Origin: Salinimonas chungwhensis DSM 16280
GTDB taxonomy: Bacteria > Pseudomonadota > Gammaproteobacteria > Enterobacterales > Alteromonadaceae
NCBI RefSeq assembly: GCF_000378185.1
Contig: NZ_KB899376.1
Span: forward strand, 834,357 to 898,356
DNA length: 64,000 nt
Direction: 5' to 3'
Part shown: positions 57,101 through 64,000 of the stretch, piece after piece
Numbering within the stretch: position 1 is the stretch's first letter
How the letters are laid out: each line of letters begins with the position of its first letter
Notes under the pieces: model-generated
Database searches by the model: none
Seen by the model: the letters and a program-made list of their open reading frames with translations, nothing else
What the model was told of the DNA's origin: nothing
Program-made: the position numbers and the translations under genes

Positions 57101-58413
57101 GAAAATGTATTAGCAGCTTCTGAGTCGAAATCGCCAGATTCAGAGGGATCGTCGTCACTATCAGTGAGCGCGTCATCCGAGGATAAATCAATACCGTCAA
57201 ATTCTTCAGGCTCTGGAGACGTGGCAACATCATCATCATCGAAGAGACTGTCAAGTTCATCCTGCTCCAGCTCAGTGTCGCCGGTTTCGAACTCCTCTAC
57301 TATATTTTCATCTGGCACCAGCATGTCATCATCGAGATCAGAAAGACTGTCCAGTTCGTCGTCAAGTGCCTCTTCAAGCTCCGATGACAGGACGTCGTCA
57401 AGCATTTCCTCATCATTGAAGAGCTCTTCATCGGATAAATCAGCATCATCCTGGGCTAATTCACTGGTCAGACTAGTTGAAAGATCATCAATTTCAGCAT
57501 CTGGCTCTGGTGCTGCGGGTATTTCCGAGGCGACGGCCTCGGTGGTGGCAGGCGCCTCCTTATCCCGCCGTTTAAGCAACCATGCACCTAGCCCTCCGGC
57601 CAGCAGTAGCGTTAAAATTCCCGAGCCAATAATCAGGCTGGCTGGCTGGCTGAGGGTAGCCATTATGCCACTGTTTTCCTGGGCCTGGCGTTGTGACTGC
57701 TCTTGTCTGACAATGTTAAGTAATTCTTTTTGCAGTGCTAACTGCTCATCCATCTGCGCCTGCACATCCCCTTCCACCTGGTCGCGCAGTGTCATCAGAT
57801 CGGTATTAACCTGTTCTACCCTGTCATATAACTTACGATTTTCTTTAAGCAATGCTTCAACATTGTTTAAGGACATCGCGAACTGATCGCGCAATGCTTC
57901 GAATTTTTCGACCTGCTCGGCATCCAACGCATTTATTTTTGCTTCAATCTGATTCCGCGTATCTGAAAGCTCCTCCTGATTAACCAAAGGAACAGTTGGC
58001 TTGATGTTGTTGGCCGGCTCTTTTGCCAGTTGGGTAAACTGCGCATCATCCTTGTCAGCCCGTTGTTTTGCCCGGGCTTTGTCTATTCGCGCAATATACC
58101 GTTCAGAGGGAAGGCGCAACGTGGCACCATCTACCAGCAGATTGAAGTTGTTTTGTTCAAATGCCTGCGGATTTAGCTGGTAAATAGCCTGCATAACCTG
58201 ATACACAGACAAATCTGGATTTTGTCTGTAGCGACTGGCAATGCGCCATAATGTGTCTTGTTCATCAATAGGCCCGTAGGTTGCGCCAGAATATTGATCA
58301 GTAGCATCTTTGGGGCCACGCAGCTGGGTCTGTCTCTGTTGAGCATCCACATTTGTGGCAGGGAAACTGCCGAGTAAAAGCAGTACAACCAAACCCGTAA
58401 AATGCAATTTCAT
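54175..58413 (-). CDS. fimV: FimV-type polar organiser with long acidic repeat region
   Basis: 1412 residues, much longer than Pseudomonas FimV (about 920). Signal peptide to about residue 24; LysM-like domain at about 45-105; coiled coil 145-245; one transmembrane helix about 258-280 (SLIIGSGILTLLLAGGLGAW); then some 1000 highly acidic residues; and the conserved C-terminal FimV/TPR motif NLDLARVYIEMDDVPSARELL. It binds peptidoglycan and organises the pole for type IV pili and chemosensory proteins. Residues about 784-1104 are three 107-residue tandem repeats. AGGAACGCT before this ATG sets the start over one eleven codons upstream. Confidence 0.92.
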   Translation of the reverse strand: MKLHFTGLVVLLLLGSFPATNVDAQQRQTQLRGPKDATDQYSGATYGPIDEQDTLWRIASRYRQNPDLSVYQVMQAIYQLNPQAFEQNNFNLLVDGATLRLPSERYIARIDKARAKQRADKDDAQFTQLAKEPANNIKPTVPLVNQEELSDTRNQIEAKINALDAEQVEKFEALRDQFAMSLNNVEALLKENRKLYDRVEQVNTDLMTLRDQVEGDVQAQMDEQLALQKELLNIVRQEQSQRQAQENSGIMATLSQPASLIIGSGILTLLLAGGLGAWLLKRRDKEAPATTEAVASEIPAAPEPDAEIDDLSTSLTSELAQDDADLSDEELFNDEEMLDDVLSSELEEALDDELDSLSDLDDDMLVPDENIVEEFETGDTELEQDELDSLFDDDDVATSPEPEEFDGIDLSSDDALTDSDDDPSESGDFDSEAANTFSEPVSEDDFTATVEDSAPGSDEQSDTPAEEDIPQAASLPGAVKDDDAKPEISIDDLLEEEQQSIEDKLDINSGHVDESMLEKLDKEVHEQNEELDRLADDILNEIDQLEQMGGLPDVEDDSDDELLETMSTSPSPQSIQNLDELAEGLDDVNLDEIETDEISSEIFDDDIIEKLQDEEGESTTSFNDPIGDELLAELTAEQGEEEQQLNELSDELLAELESGVEIDDDASTELDAAYGSDESSSIDDPLTDELLAELESEIDQASDSDENDDTADTPEQSTEQDETATSSAASDDALEDAESHSAADDTDIERVQSGDIANAEEEDTNNDAAAPEATAVSDEETRNQDDTAPDEAQPDNDESASGHEADDSVDELSTVNEPANAEPADSVSSDNVSEPVDNEVEDTESPNTSDARDTNDKQSVDAGLDEEDDDSENVTAEPDAPAVNNDETEDHFDTAPDEAQPDNDESASGHEADDSVDELSTVNEPANAEPADSVSSDNVSEPVDNEVEDTESPNTSDARDTNDKQSVDAGLDEEDDDSENVTAEPDAPAVNNDETEDHFDNAPDEAQPDNDESASDHEADDSVDELSTVNEPANAEPADSVSSDNISEPADNEVEDTESLPIPDKSDTDDEQSADAAFDEEGEDSEIDITEPDASLISDEETENHEDTVSQDALAENDDSVTVDETGSEPDSLLHNDTVAAEPDNNANAADSDPLDDALAEFDRQFIDDIPSFADSVTSNAPEEPASTPSKRDFDDSVLDVDYDSEAADIDEFSLEQETDGVVPESGSYEINDLKDVPGLDDWLTENKKDSQHLFDELESSEFDELLDEMSPTEDKTTSNVSEDELKLDNPDLDLATLLNDPDLSKSEEDTREEGFLDVDTLLDESMDDDSQFEEMPLDLDVSLSEFSGVSDDVDVIDIDKDAGQSANLDLARVYIEMDDVPSARELLTEVVEKGSDEQQEEARTLLVKLGR
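55100..56062 (-). repeat. Three tandem 321-bp repeats inside fimV
   Basis: Units at 55100-55420, 55421-55741 and 55742-56062. The second and third are almost identical over nearly all their length; the first has diverged at many sites. 321 is a multiple of three, so each unit adds 107 acidic residues in frame (for example DEAQPDNDESAS and VDELSTVNEPANAEPADS). The near-identity points to recent unequal recombination or slippage. Confidence 0.92.
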
Positions 58414-58734
58414 AGCGTTCCTATAAGCCCTCAAATGTGACGCCAACAGCGCTTAAATGGTGTATCCACTAAATATCGCAGGCGGTTGCAATATTTCTGA
58501 GGATGCCAGATTGTCGTAAATCATTATGCTAAGTTGCGTCAGCCGGGCCTTGGTGCCCGGCTGACATTTCAGCCTTTTATTGTGGGAGTACAACACAATA
58601 ACCTGACAGTAAATCAGACTATAAACCAGTCGCTGCATTCAGGCTAGCAGCAACGGTATTCTGTCTATATATCAACAGATAACAGCGTATCATTCCTATC
58701 GGCCGGCTGTTTGAAAAGTTTACCCTTATCTTAA
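58414..58734. other. Intergenic region between the second asd and fimV
   Basis: 321 bases with no supported gene. It holds an 11-bp perfect inverted repeat at 58538-58565 (GTCAGCCGGGC and complement, 6-nt loop) without a T-run, probably the asd 3'-end hairpin or terminator. On the other side of the loop, GGCTGA/TCAGCC can form an alternative small hairpin. The fimV promoter must lie here but I could not fix it. Confidence 0.55.
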
Positions 58735-59751
58735 TTACAGATAATCGCGAATTAACACCTCTGCAATCTGGATACTGTTAGTAGCAGCACCTTTTCTGAC
58801 ATTATCCGATACCACCCACATATTAATACCATTTGGATGAGAAATATCGTTGCGTATTCTTCCCACATGAACGAGGTCGTTGCCGCTGGCACTGGAGACC
58901 TGCGTGGGGAAGCTTTCCGGGGTGTCATACACTTTGACGCCCGGGGCATTTTCCAGCAACTGCTTGACCTGCTCAGCATCTATGGGAACCCGGGTTTCAA
59001 GATGTATCGCTTCGCCATGACCATAAAATACCGGGACCCGCACCGCAGTGGCATTCACCAAAATACTTTGGTCACCAAGAATTTTCTGGGTTTCCCAGAC
59101 CATTTTCATTTCTTCTTTGGTGTAATCGTTATCCATAAACGCATCAATCTGCGGAATGGCATTAAATGCGATTTGCCGGCTAAATCCATCGGTGTCGATC
59201 TCTTTAGCATTAAGCAACGCGGCAGTCTGGCGGGCTAATGCCTCCATTGCGTTAGTTCCCGCTCCCGATACTGATTGGTAGGTGGCGACATTGATGCGCT
59301 CCACACCTGCTTCGTCATGAAGAGGTTTCAGCGCCACCAGCATCTGAATGGTAGAACAGTTCGGGTTGGCAATAATATTACGGTTACGAAAATCGGCCAG
59401 CGCGTGGGGATTCACTTCCGGTACAACCAAAGGGATATCCGGATCGTATCTGAACTCCGACGTATTATCGATAACCACACAGCCAGCTTCAGCGGCGATA
59501 GGAGCGTACGTTGCCGAGACCGCTCCCCCAGCAGAGAAAAATGCAAGCTGAACCTGACTAAAGTCAAACCCGTCAGCATTAAGCACTTCTATATCTTCAC
59601 CCCTGAAATTGACTGTGCCGCCGGCCGATCGCTCACTGGCCAAAGGATAAAGGGTGTTGACAGGAAAGCCCCGGGCTTCCAACATCTCGATCATCATCTG
59701 ACCGACCAGACCTGTTGCACCTAAAACAGCGACATCAAAGGCTTGTGACAT
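58735..59751 (-). CDS. asd: Aspartate-semialdehyde dehydrogenase, second type (usg-position copy)
   Basis: 338 residues, at the position where E. coli has the inactive homolog usg. Cofactor loop VLGATGLVGQMMIEML; catalytic Cys in IIANPNCSTIQMLVAL; QSVSGAGTNAMEALA; and the active-site region GHGEAIHLETRVPID with His. Unlike E. coli Usg, the key Cys is kept, so it is probably an active enzyme of the type found as the second copy in Vibrio. With the 11857-12978 gene the cell has two Asd isozymes of different subfamilies. Confidence 0.92.
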   Translation of the reverse strand: MSQAFDVAVLGATGLVGQMMIEMLEARGFPVNTLYPLASERSAGGTVNFRGEDIEVLNADGFDFSQVQLAFFSAGGAVSATYAPIAAEAGCVVIDNTSEFRYDPDIPLVVPEVNPHALADFRNRNIIANPNCSTIQMLVALKPLHDEAGVERINVATYQSVSGAGTNAMEALARQTAALLNAKEIDTDGFSRQIAFNAIPQIDAFMDNDYTKEEMKMVWETQKILGDQSILVNATAVRVPVFYGHGEAIHLETRVPIDAEQVKQLLENAPGVKVYDTPESFPTQVSSASGNDLVHVGRIRNDISHPNGINMWVVSDNVRKGAATNSIQIAEVLIRDYL

Positions 59752-59816
59752 AAAAAGCGTTACTCCTGCTAAATAAAAAATAAAATAAGTAGTGGTTAGG
59801 GCGCTGTGTTATCAAA

Positions 59817-60965
59817 CTACAAAGTTTCAATCACAAAGCCCAATCCGGTTAATTGCCGCAATATTCCCTCGGAAACAACGCCATTAAGCTGCAATGTGTA
59901 GGCGTTAAACTCGCGTCTGACTCGATATTGCTTGCGATACTCTGAAAACTGACCTTCTTCTTTCATTGCCTGTCTGAATCCGTGGTCGTCCTCTGTCACA
60001 GCATACATTGACAACAATAACGCACAAAGCTCATCCCAGTTAAGTGCTTCCATAGATGGATTTTCAGCCGTAAAAGATATCGCCTCGGGTGCGACAAGAA
60101 AGTCATCAAGCTGCAATTTTACAGGCTTTTGCGCGTGCTCACAAAACTGTTCGTAAACCATTTGCGTGCCGCGTAATTTACCTTCCACAGAATGACCCGC
60201 AGTATGCCCGGTCGCCAGCCAAAGGTGCGCTAATAAATCACGGTTTATATGCGGCTCATTCTGATAGACATCCAGGGCTACCAGGGGTGGCTGGCTCGAT
60301 CGCAAACGCTGTAACAAAGCATTTTCATCAATCACTTCACCGCGACAGGCATTAATTAAAAGCTGTGAGCTGTTCAGGGCGGCCAGGTGCTTTTCGTTTA
60401 ATAAGTTAACCGTAGGATGCAAGCCGTCTTTGACAAAAGGCACATGTAAGGTCACCACATCGCAACAAAGAGCCTCTTCAAGGCCCACAAAATTTCGCTT
60501 ATCTCCGTTTTGCTCTCGGGGCGGATCATTCAGTACAAACGCGATACCCAAGGCGTTAAGCAAATTCGACAACGCGGTTCCCACATGTCCGGCGCCAACA
60601 ATACCAACCCGAATGCGGCTCAGGTCGAGCTTTTCTTGTTGATGGGCTGTCAACAGAATGCTGACAACGTATTCTGCCACGGCAATGGCATTGCATCCGC
60701 CAGCATCATGCCAGGGGATACCCTGCCCCTGCAGGTATGTCTTATCCAGATGATTAGATCCAGCCGTCGCTGTTGCCACTAAGCGCAATGATTCTGCCTG
60801 CTGCAGTAGCGTTTCATTAACGGGTGTTGTTGAACGCACTGCCAGATAATCACACCAGCTGACAGCGTGCGGCGTGACATCAGCGGCAGCATAGCTTCTC
60901 GCCTCACCTAGCGTGGAGAAATATTCGCGGCCTCTTGGAATAGTATCTTCGTACAGAATCTTCAT
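59817..60965 (-). CDS. pdxB: Erythronate-4-phosphate dehydrogenase
   Basis: 382 residues. It oxidises 4-phosphoerythronate in the DXP-dependent pyridoxal-phosphate pathway. D-2-hydroxyacid dehydrogenase motifs: ATATAGSNHLDKTYL, the NAD loop VGIVGAGHVGTALSNLL, NACRGEVIDENALL, LVALDVYQNEP and TGHTAGHSVEGKLRG with the catalytic His. The C-terminal PdxB dimerisation domain is present. It lies between asd and fabB, as in E. coli's pdxB-usg order. Confidence 0.96.
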   Translation of the reverse strand: MKILYEDTIPRGREYFSTLGEARSYAAADVTPHAVSWCDYLAVRSTTPVNETLLQQAESLRLVATATAGSNHLDKTYLQGQGIPWHDAGGCNAIAVAEYVVSILLTAHQQEKLDLSRIRVGIVGAGHVGTALSNLLNALGIAFVLNDPPREQNGDKRNFVGLEEALCCDVVTLHVPFVKDGLHPTVNLLNEKHLAALNSSQLLINACRGEVIDENALLQRLRSSQPPLVALDVYQNEPHINRDLLAHLWLATGHTAGHSVEGKLRGTQMVYEQFCEHAQKPVKLQLDDFLVAPEAISFTAENPSMEALNWDELCALLLSMYAVTEDDHGFRQAMKEEGQFSEYRKQYRVRREFNAYTLQLNGVVSEGILRQLTGLGFVIETL

Positions 60966-61013
60966 AGCTATCCGGAATTTATGGGGGTGGCAAATAATAG
61001 GTTAAGTAAAAAC

Positions 61014-61043
61014 AAAAAAACAGCGCACGGGGCGCTGTTTTTG
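61014..61043. terminator. Bidirectional terminator downstream of fabB
   Basis: A CAGCGC / GCGCTG stem flanked by an A-run and a T-run, 22 bases past the fabB stop codon. It separates fabB from pdxB transcription. Confidence 0.85.
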
Positions 61044-61064
61044 GTGTACTGACACAGCCAATAA

Positions 61065-62279
61065 TTATTTTTGGTAGCGTTGCATCACCAGCGTGGCGTT
61101 GGTACCGCCAAAACCAAAGCTGTTGGACATAATGGTGTTCAATGTCGCTTCTCTGGTCTGGGTGACGATATCCAGGCTCTCGGCCTGCTCATCCAGATTG
61201 TCTATATTAATAGACGGGGCAATGAAATTATTTTGCATCATTAGCAAACTGTAAATTGCTTCATTAACACCCGCGGCCCCTAACGCATGGCCGGTCATGG
61301 ATTTTGTTGCACTGATAGGAACATTCTGATTGGCAAATATTTCCCGTATAGCGGCCAACTCTTTAACATCGCCAACTGGCGTGGAAGTACCATGGGTATT
61401 GAGATAGTCAATACTGGCATCAACATTTTGCATCGCCATCTTCATGCAGCGAATAGCGCCTTCGCCGGAAGGTGCCACCATATCAAAGCCATCAGATGTC
61501 GCACCATAGCCGACGACTTCGCCGTAAATGGTAGCGCCTCTGGCCAGTGCATGTTCAAGCTCCTCAACCACAACCATTCCGCCGCCGCCAGAGCTGACAA
61601 AACCATCACGGGCTGTATCATACGTTCGTGATGCCACCGCAGGGTTGTCATTATACTTTGTAGATAACGCACCCATGGCATCAAACTGACTGGACAATGA
61701 CCAGTGCAGCTCTTCACCGCCGCCGGCAAAGACCACATCCTGTTTGCCTAACTGTATAAGCTCCAGCGCATTACCAATGCAGTGTGCACTGGTGGCACAC
61801 GCAGAGGCGATAGAATAGTTTACACCTTTAATCTTAAAAGGCGTCGCCAGACAGGCTGAAACAGTAGACGCCATGCAGCGTGGGACCATATAGGGCCCCA
61901 TGCGTTTAACGCCTTTTTCGCGCAAAATATCCGCTGATAAGACCTGATTTTCCGATGATGCCCCACCGGATCCGGCAATAATACCGGTACGCTCGTTGGA
62001 GATATCTTTTTCTTCAAGACCGGCATCAGCAATCGCCTGCTGCATGGCAATGTAAGCGTACGCCGCAGCATCGCCCATGAAACGCATGACCTTGCGATCG
62101 ATATGCTCTTTAAAATCAATATCAATATCGCCCCAAACCTGACTTCTCAGGCCTTTCTCAGCGAACTGTTCCGAAAATGAAATTCCCGATTTGCCTGCTT
62201 TTAAAGAAGCAAGCACTTCATCTTTATTGGTGCCGATACTTGAAACAATACCAAGACCGGTAATGACTGCTCTTTTCAT
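61065..62279 (-). CDS. fabB: 3-oxoacyl-[ACP] synthase I
   Basis: 404 residues (E. coli 406). Elongating condensing enzyme needed for unsaturated fatty acids. Catalytic Cys in [17 protein letters not shown] near residue 163, His in [12 protein letters not shown] and His in [14 protein letters not shown] complete the Cys-His-His triad. It is divergent from mnmC, the usual fabB/mnmC arrangement. Confidence 0.97.
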   Translation of the reverse strand: MKRAVITGLGIVSSIGTNKDEVLASLKAGKSGISFSEQFAEKGLRSQVWGDIDIDFKEHIDRKVMRFMGDAAAYAYIAMQQAIADAGLEEKDISNERTGIIAGSGGASSENQVLSADILREKGVKRMGPYMVPRCMASTVSACLATPFKIKGVNYSIASACATSAHCIGNALELIQLGKQDVVFAGGGEELHWSLSSQFDAMGALSTKYNDNPAVASRTYDTARDGFVSSGGGGMVVVEELEHALARGATIYGEVVGYGATSDGFDMVAPSGEGAIRCMKMAMQNVDASIDYLNTHGTSTPVGDVKELAAIREIFANQNVPISATKSMTGHALGAAGVNEAIYSLLMMQNNFIAPSINIDNLDEQAESLDIVTQTREATLNTIMSNSFGFGGTNATLVMQRYQK

Positions 62280-62435
62280 AATTTACCCTTTATCTGGATG
62301 GGCATATGGTAACGATTTTGATCGCTAAAGTGGTCTGCTCTTTAGCCCACTGTTCAGCAAATCGTCAGTAAGTTTGGTAAACACTATGCGCACTGTATCA
62401 TGCACGCTATGATCATGCAGTCAAATCACTTACGC

Positions 62436-64000
62436 ATGCAGGAAATTCGGTTGAAAACTGACCACGCAAAAGTACATTTTAATGAACAGGGTACCCCGGT
62501 TGCTGATGACTTCGGCGATGTTTACTTCTCCAATGACAGCGGCATCGATGAAACCATGCACGTGTTTATGGCCGGAAATGCATTGCCAGCGCGCTGGGAA
62601 GACCATGATCAGGCCCACTTTGTCATTGCTGAAACCGGGTTTGGTACAGGTCTCAACTGCCTGGTAGCCATGCAGGCATTTGCAGAATTTCGCAGGGATA
62701 ACCCGCAGCACCCACTAAAACGTTTATTTATTATAACCACCGAAAAATTTCCATTGCAGCAGGAAGATTTAGCCACTGCACTGGCTCATTTCCCGCAGCT
62801 TGCAGCACCCGCAACAGCCCTGCTGTCGCACTACCCTGCTGCGCTACAAGGCTGCCATCGATTAGATTTGAGCGCATTTCATACCACGTTGGATATCTGG
62901 ATGGGAGATATTCACACTACCCTGCCGCAATGGCATGCACCAGTCACTGGCCTGGTGGACGCCTGGTTTTTAGACGGCTTTGCACCCAGTAAGAACCCTG
63001 ATATGTGGACAGCGGCATTGTTTAGTCAAATGGCCCGCTTATCCAAAAACACCACCACAGTGGCCACCTTCACCGCCGCCGGCGTGGTTAAACGAGGATT
63101 GCTCGAACAAGGATTTGAGATATCTAAAACCAAAGGTTTTGGACGCAAGCGTGACATGCTTACCGCGGTTTACAAGCAAGATAAAGCGGCGGATGCAATG
63201 CGTTTTGCGCGAGACTGGCCTTACTACCGCTACGGCGGGCAACCGGTTCGTGCCGGCGATCACGTTGGTATTATCGGCGCCGGTCTGGCAGCGGTAAACT
63301 GCGCACTGGCGCTGACTAAAAGAGGTGTAAGGGTCACTCTGCTCACGCGCGGAGAAACGCTTGCTGACGGTGCGTCGGGTAATCGCCAGGGCGGCTTCTA
63401 TCCCCAGTTACATGCTCAGGCCAATCCGGCGAGTCTTATTCAGGCCCACGGCTTTATGTATGCCGCGCGGGTGTATCATGAGCTTGCCCGACAGCAGGAC
63501 TTTGACCACAGTTGGTGTGGCGTACTACAGCTCGACTTTACCGAACAACAAGCCATTCGACATGAAAAACTTATGGATAAGTCCGCCTGGCCCAGCACGC
63601 TGGTCAGGCATGTGGAGGCTGATGCAGCCAGTAAACTGGCAGGTGTGCCTTTAATCTGTGGCGGCTTGTTTATTGCCACCGGCGGCTGGATCAGCCCCGC
63701 CTCACTGGTTAGGGCAATGGTCACACAGGCGCAGCAATCCGGTCTGTTAACGGTTATCGGTAATAGAGAAATTACGCGTATAACTAATGGCGCCCCGGCT
63801 TGTGTGTATGCCGAAAAGCACGATGAATTTTTTGAATTCGACCATATTATTATGGCCACGGGGGCCGAAAGTATAAACACGATGCTTAATGCGTACCTGC
63901 CTCTGCGCCCTGTTCGTGGTCAGGTGGAAGCCATTCCACAGCAGGATACCAGATTAAGTCAGCTCAAAACGGTGCTTTGTCACAAGGGCTATATGACACC
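62436..64000 (+). CDS. mnmC: Bifunctional tRNA mnm5s2U biosynthesis protein MnmC, 3' end beyond the window
   Basis: 521 residues are visible, cut by the window edge. The N-terminal methyltransferase (MnmC2) has GTPVADDFGDVYFSN, ETGFGTGLNCLVAM (SAM loop) and DAWFLDGFAPSKNPDMW. After about residue 275 the FAD oxidoreductase (MnmC1) starts with VGIIGAGLAAVNCALAL and continues GASGNRQGGFYPQLHA and LRPVRGQVEAIP. It finishes mnm5 at U34 of several tRNAs. The start is chosen by homology (18 residues before GTPV); ATGs at 62400, 62409 and 62415 are in frame, none with a clear ribosome site. Confidence 0.95.
   Translation, partial: MQEIRLKTDHAKVHFNEQGTPVADDFGDVYFSNDSGIDETMHVFMAGNALPARWEDHDQAHFVIAETGFGTGLNCLVAMQAFAEFRRDNPQHPLKRLFIITTEKFPLQQEDLATALAHFPQLAAPATALLSHYPAALQGCHRLDLSAFHTTLDIWMGDIHTTLPQWHAPVTGLVDAWFLDGFAPSKNPDMWTAALFSQMARLSKNTTTVATFTAAGVVKRGLLEQGFEISKTKGFGRKRDMLTAVYKQDKAADAMRFARDWPYYRYGGQPVRAGDHVGIIGAGLAAVNCALALTKRGVRVTLLTRGETLADGASGNRQGGFYPQLHAQANPASLIQAHGFMYAARVYHELARQQDFDHSWCGVLQLDFTEQQAIRHEKLMDKSAWPSTLVRHVEADAASKLAGVPLICGGLFIATGGWISPASLVRAMVTQAQQSGLLTVIGNREITRITNGAPACVYAEKHDEFFEFDHIIMATGAESINTMLNAYLPLRPVRGQVEAIPQQDTRLSQLKTVLCHKGYMT

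Noticed and set aside
56711-57886. Long Ser-rich open frames on the plus strand across fimV (also 54134-56689)
   Set aside because: They are antisense images of Asp/Glu codons in the acidic FimV region, low-complexity and without ribosome sites.

Overview
The window looks like chromosomal DNA of a marine gammaproteobacterium, most likely an Alteromonadales/Alteromonadaceae member. This is inferred from gene content and order: fabB/mnmC-pdxB-asd(usg)-fimV-truA-accD-folC-dedD-cvpA-purF, metG-mrp-dcd, yafS-like/gloB/mltD and cysS/ppiB/lpxH. A BCCT transporter, a FadL porin, a PEP-CTERM protein and MiaE fit the same group. Most of the window is ordinary core genome. I see no prophage, insertion sequence or CRISPR array.

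Layout. 0.4-7 kb: an RND/MMPL exporter with MlaA, a 56-residue orphan protein, a two-BON-domain periplasmic protein, a membrane-anchored EEP hydrolase and a degenerate receiver protein. 7-18 kb: a small membrane protein, a FrnE-like DsbA protein, an MDR reductase, a diguanylate cyclase, a PagL-type lipid A deacylase, the first aspartate-semialdehyde dehydrogenase, glycerol kinase, an HxlR regulator, FadL and a chemoreceptor. 18-28 kb: the SbcCD nuclease, a probable DUF3360 permease, a PEP-CTERM protein and a BCCT transporter, then a 1 kb AT-rich stretch without genes and tRNA-Pro(GGG).

28.8-30.5 kb is the most unusual part. Two short peptides, each with a 15-residue double-glycine leader like that of class II microcins, lie on opposite strands. 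Each is followed by a small two-helix membrane protein that could be its immunity protein, and the two pairs flank dcd. The ABC exporter/peptidase such a system needs is not in the window. B's Shine-Dalgarno site abuts an imperfect 15-bp hairpin.

30.5-48 kb: mrp, metG, a YafS-like methyltransferase, gloB, mltD, a voltage-sensor-like membrane protein without a visible pore, an ICMT-like protein, cysS, ppiB, lpxH, a YqiJ-like protein, an unknown membrane protein, miaE, a large SDR/SPW/VKOR-like fusion, a Yip1 protein and a DTW protein. 48-64 kb: the conserved purF-to-fabB minus-strand block. It includes a very long acidic FimV with three 321-bp tandem repeats and a second aspartate-semialdehyde dehydrogenase that keeps its catalytic residues. 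The window ends inside mnmC.

Together the genes cover envelope maintenance (MlaA, LpxH, PagL, MltD, FimV, DedD), translation and tRNA modification (MetG, CysS, TruA, MiaE, MnmC, DTW), and lysine/threonine, purine, folate, fatty-acid and PLP synthesis. The probable bacteriocin locus is the accessory novelty.
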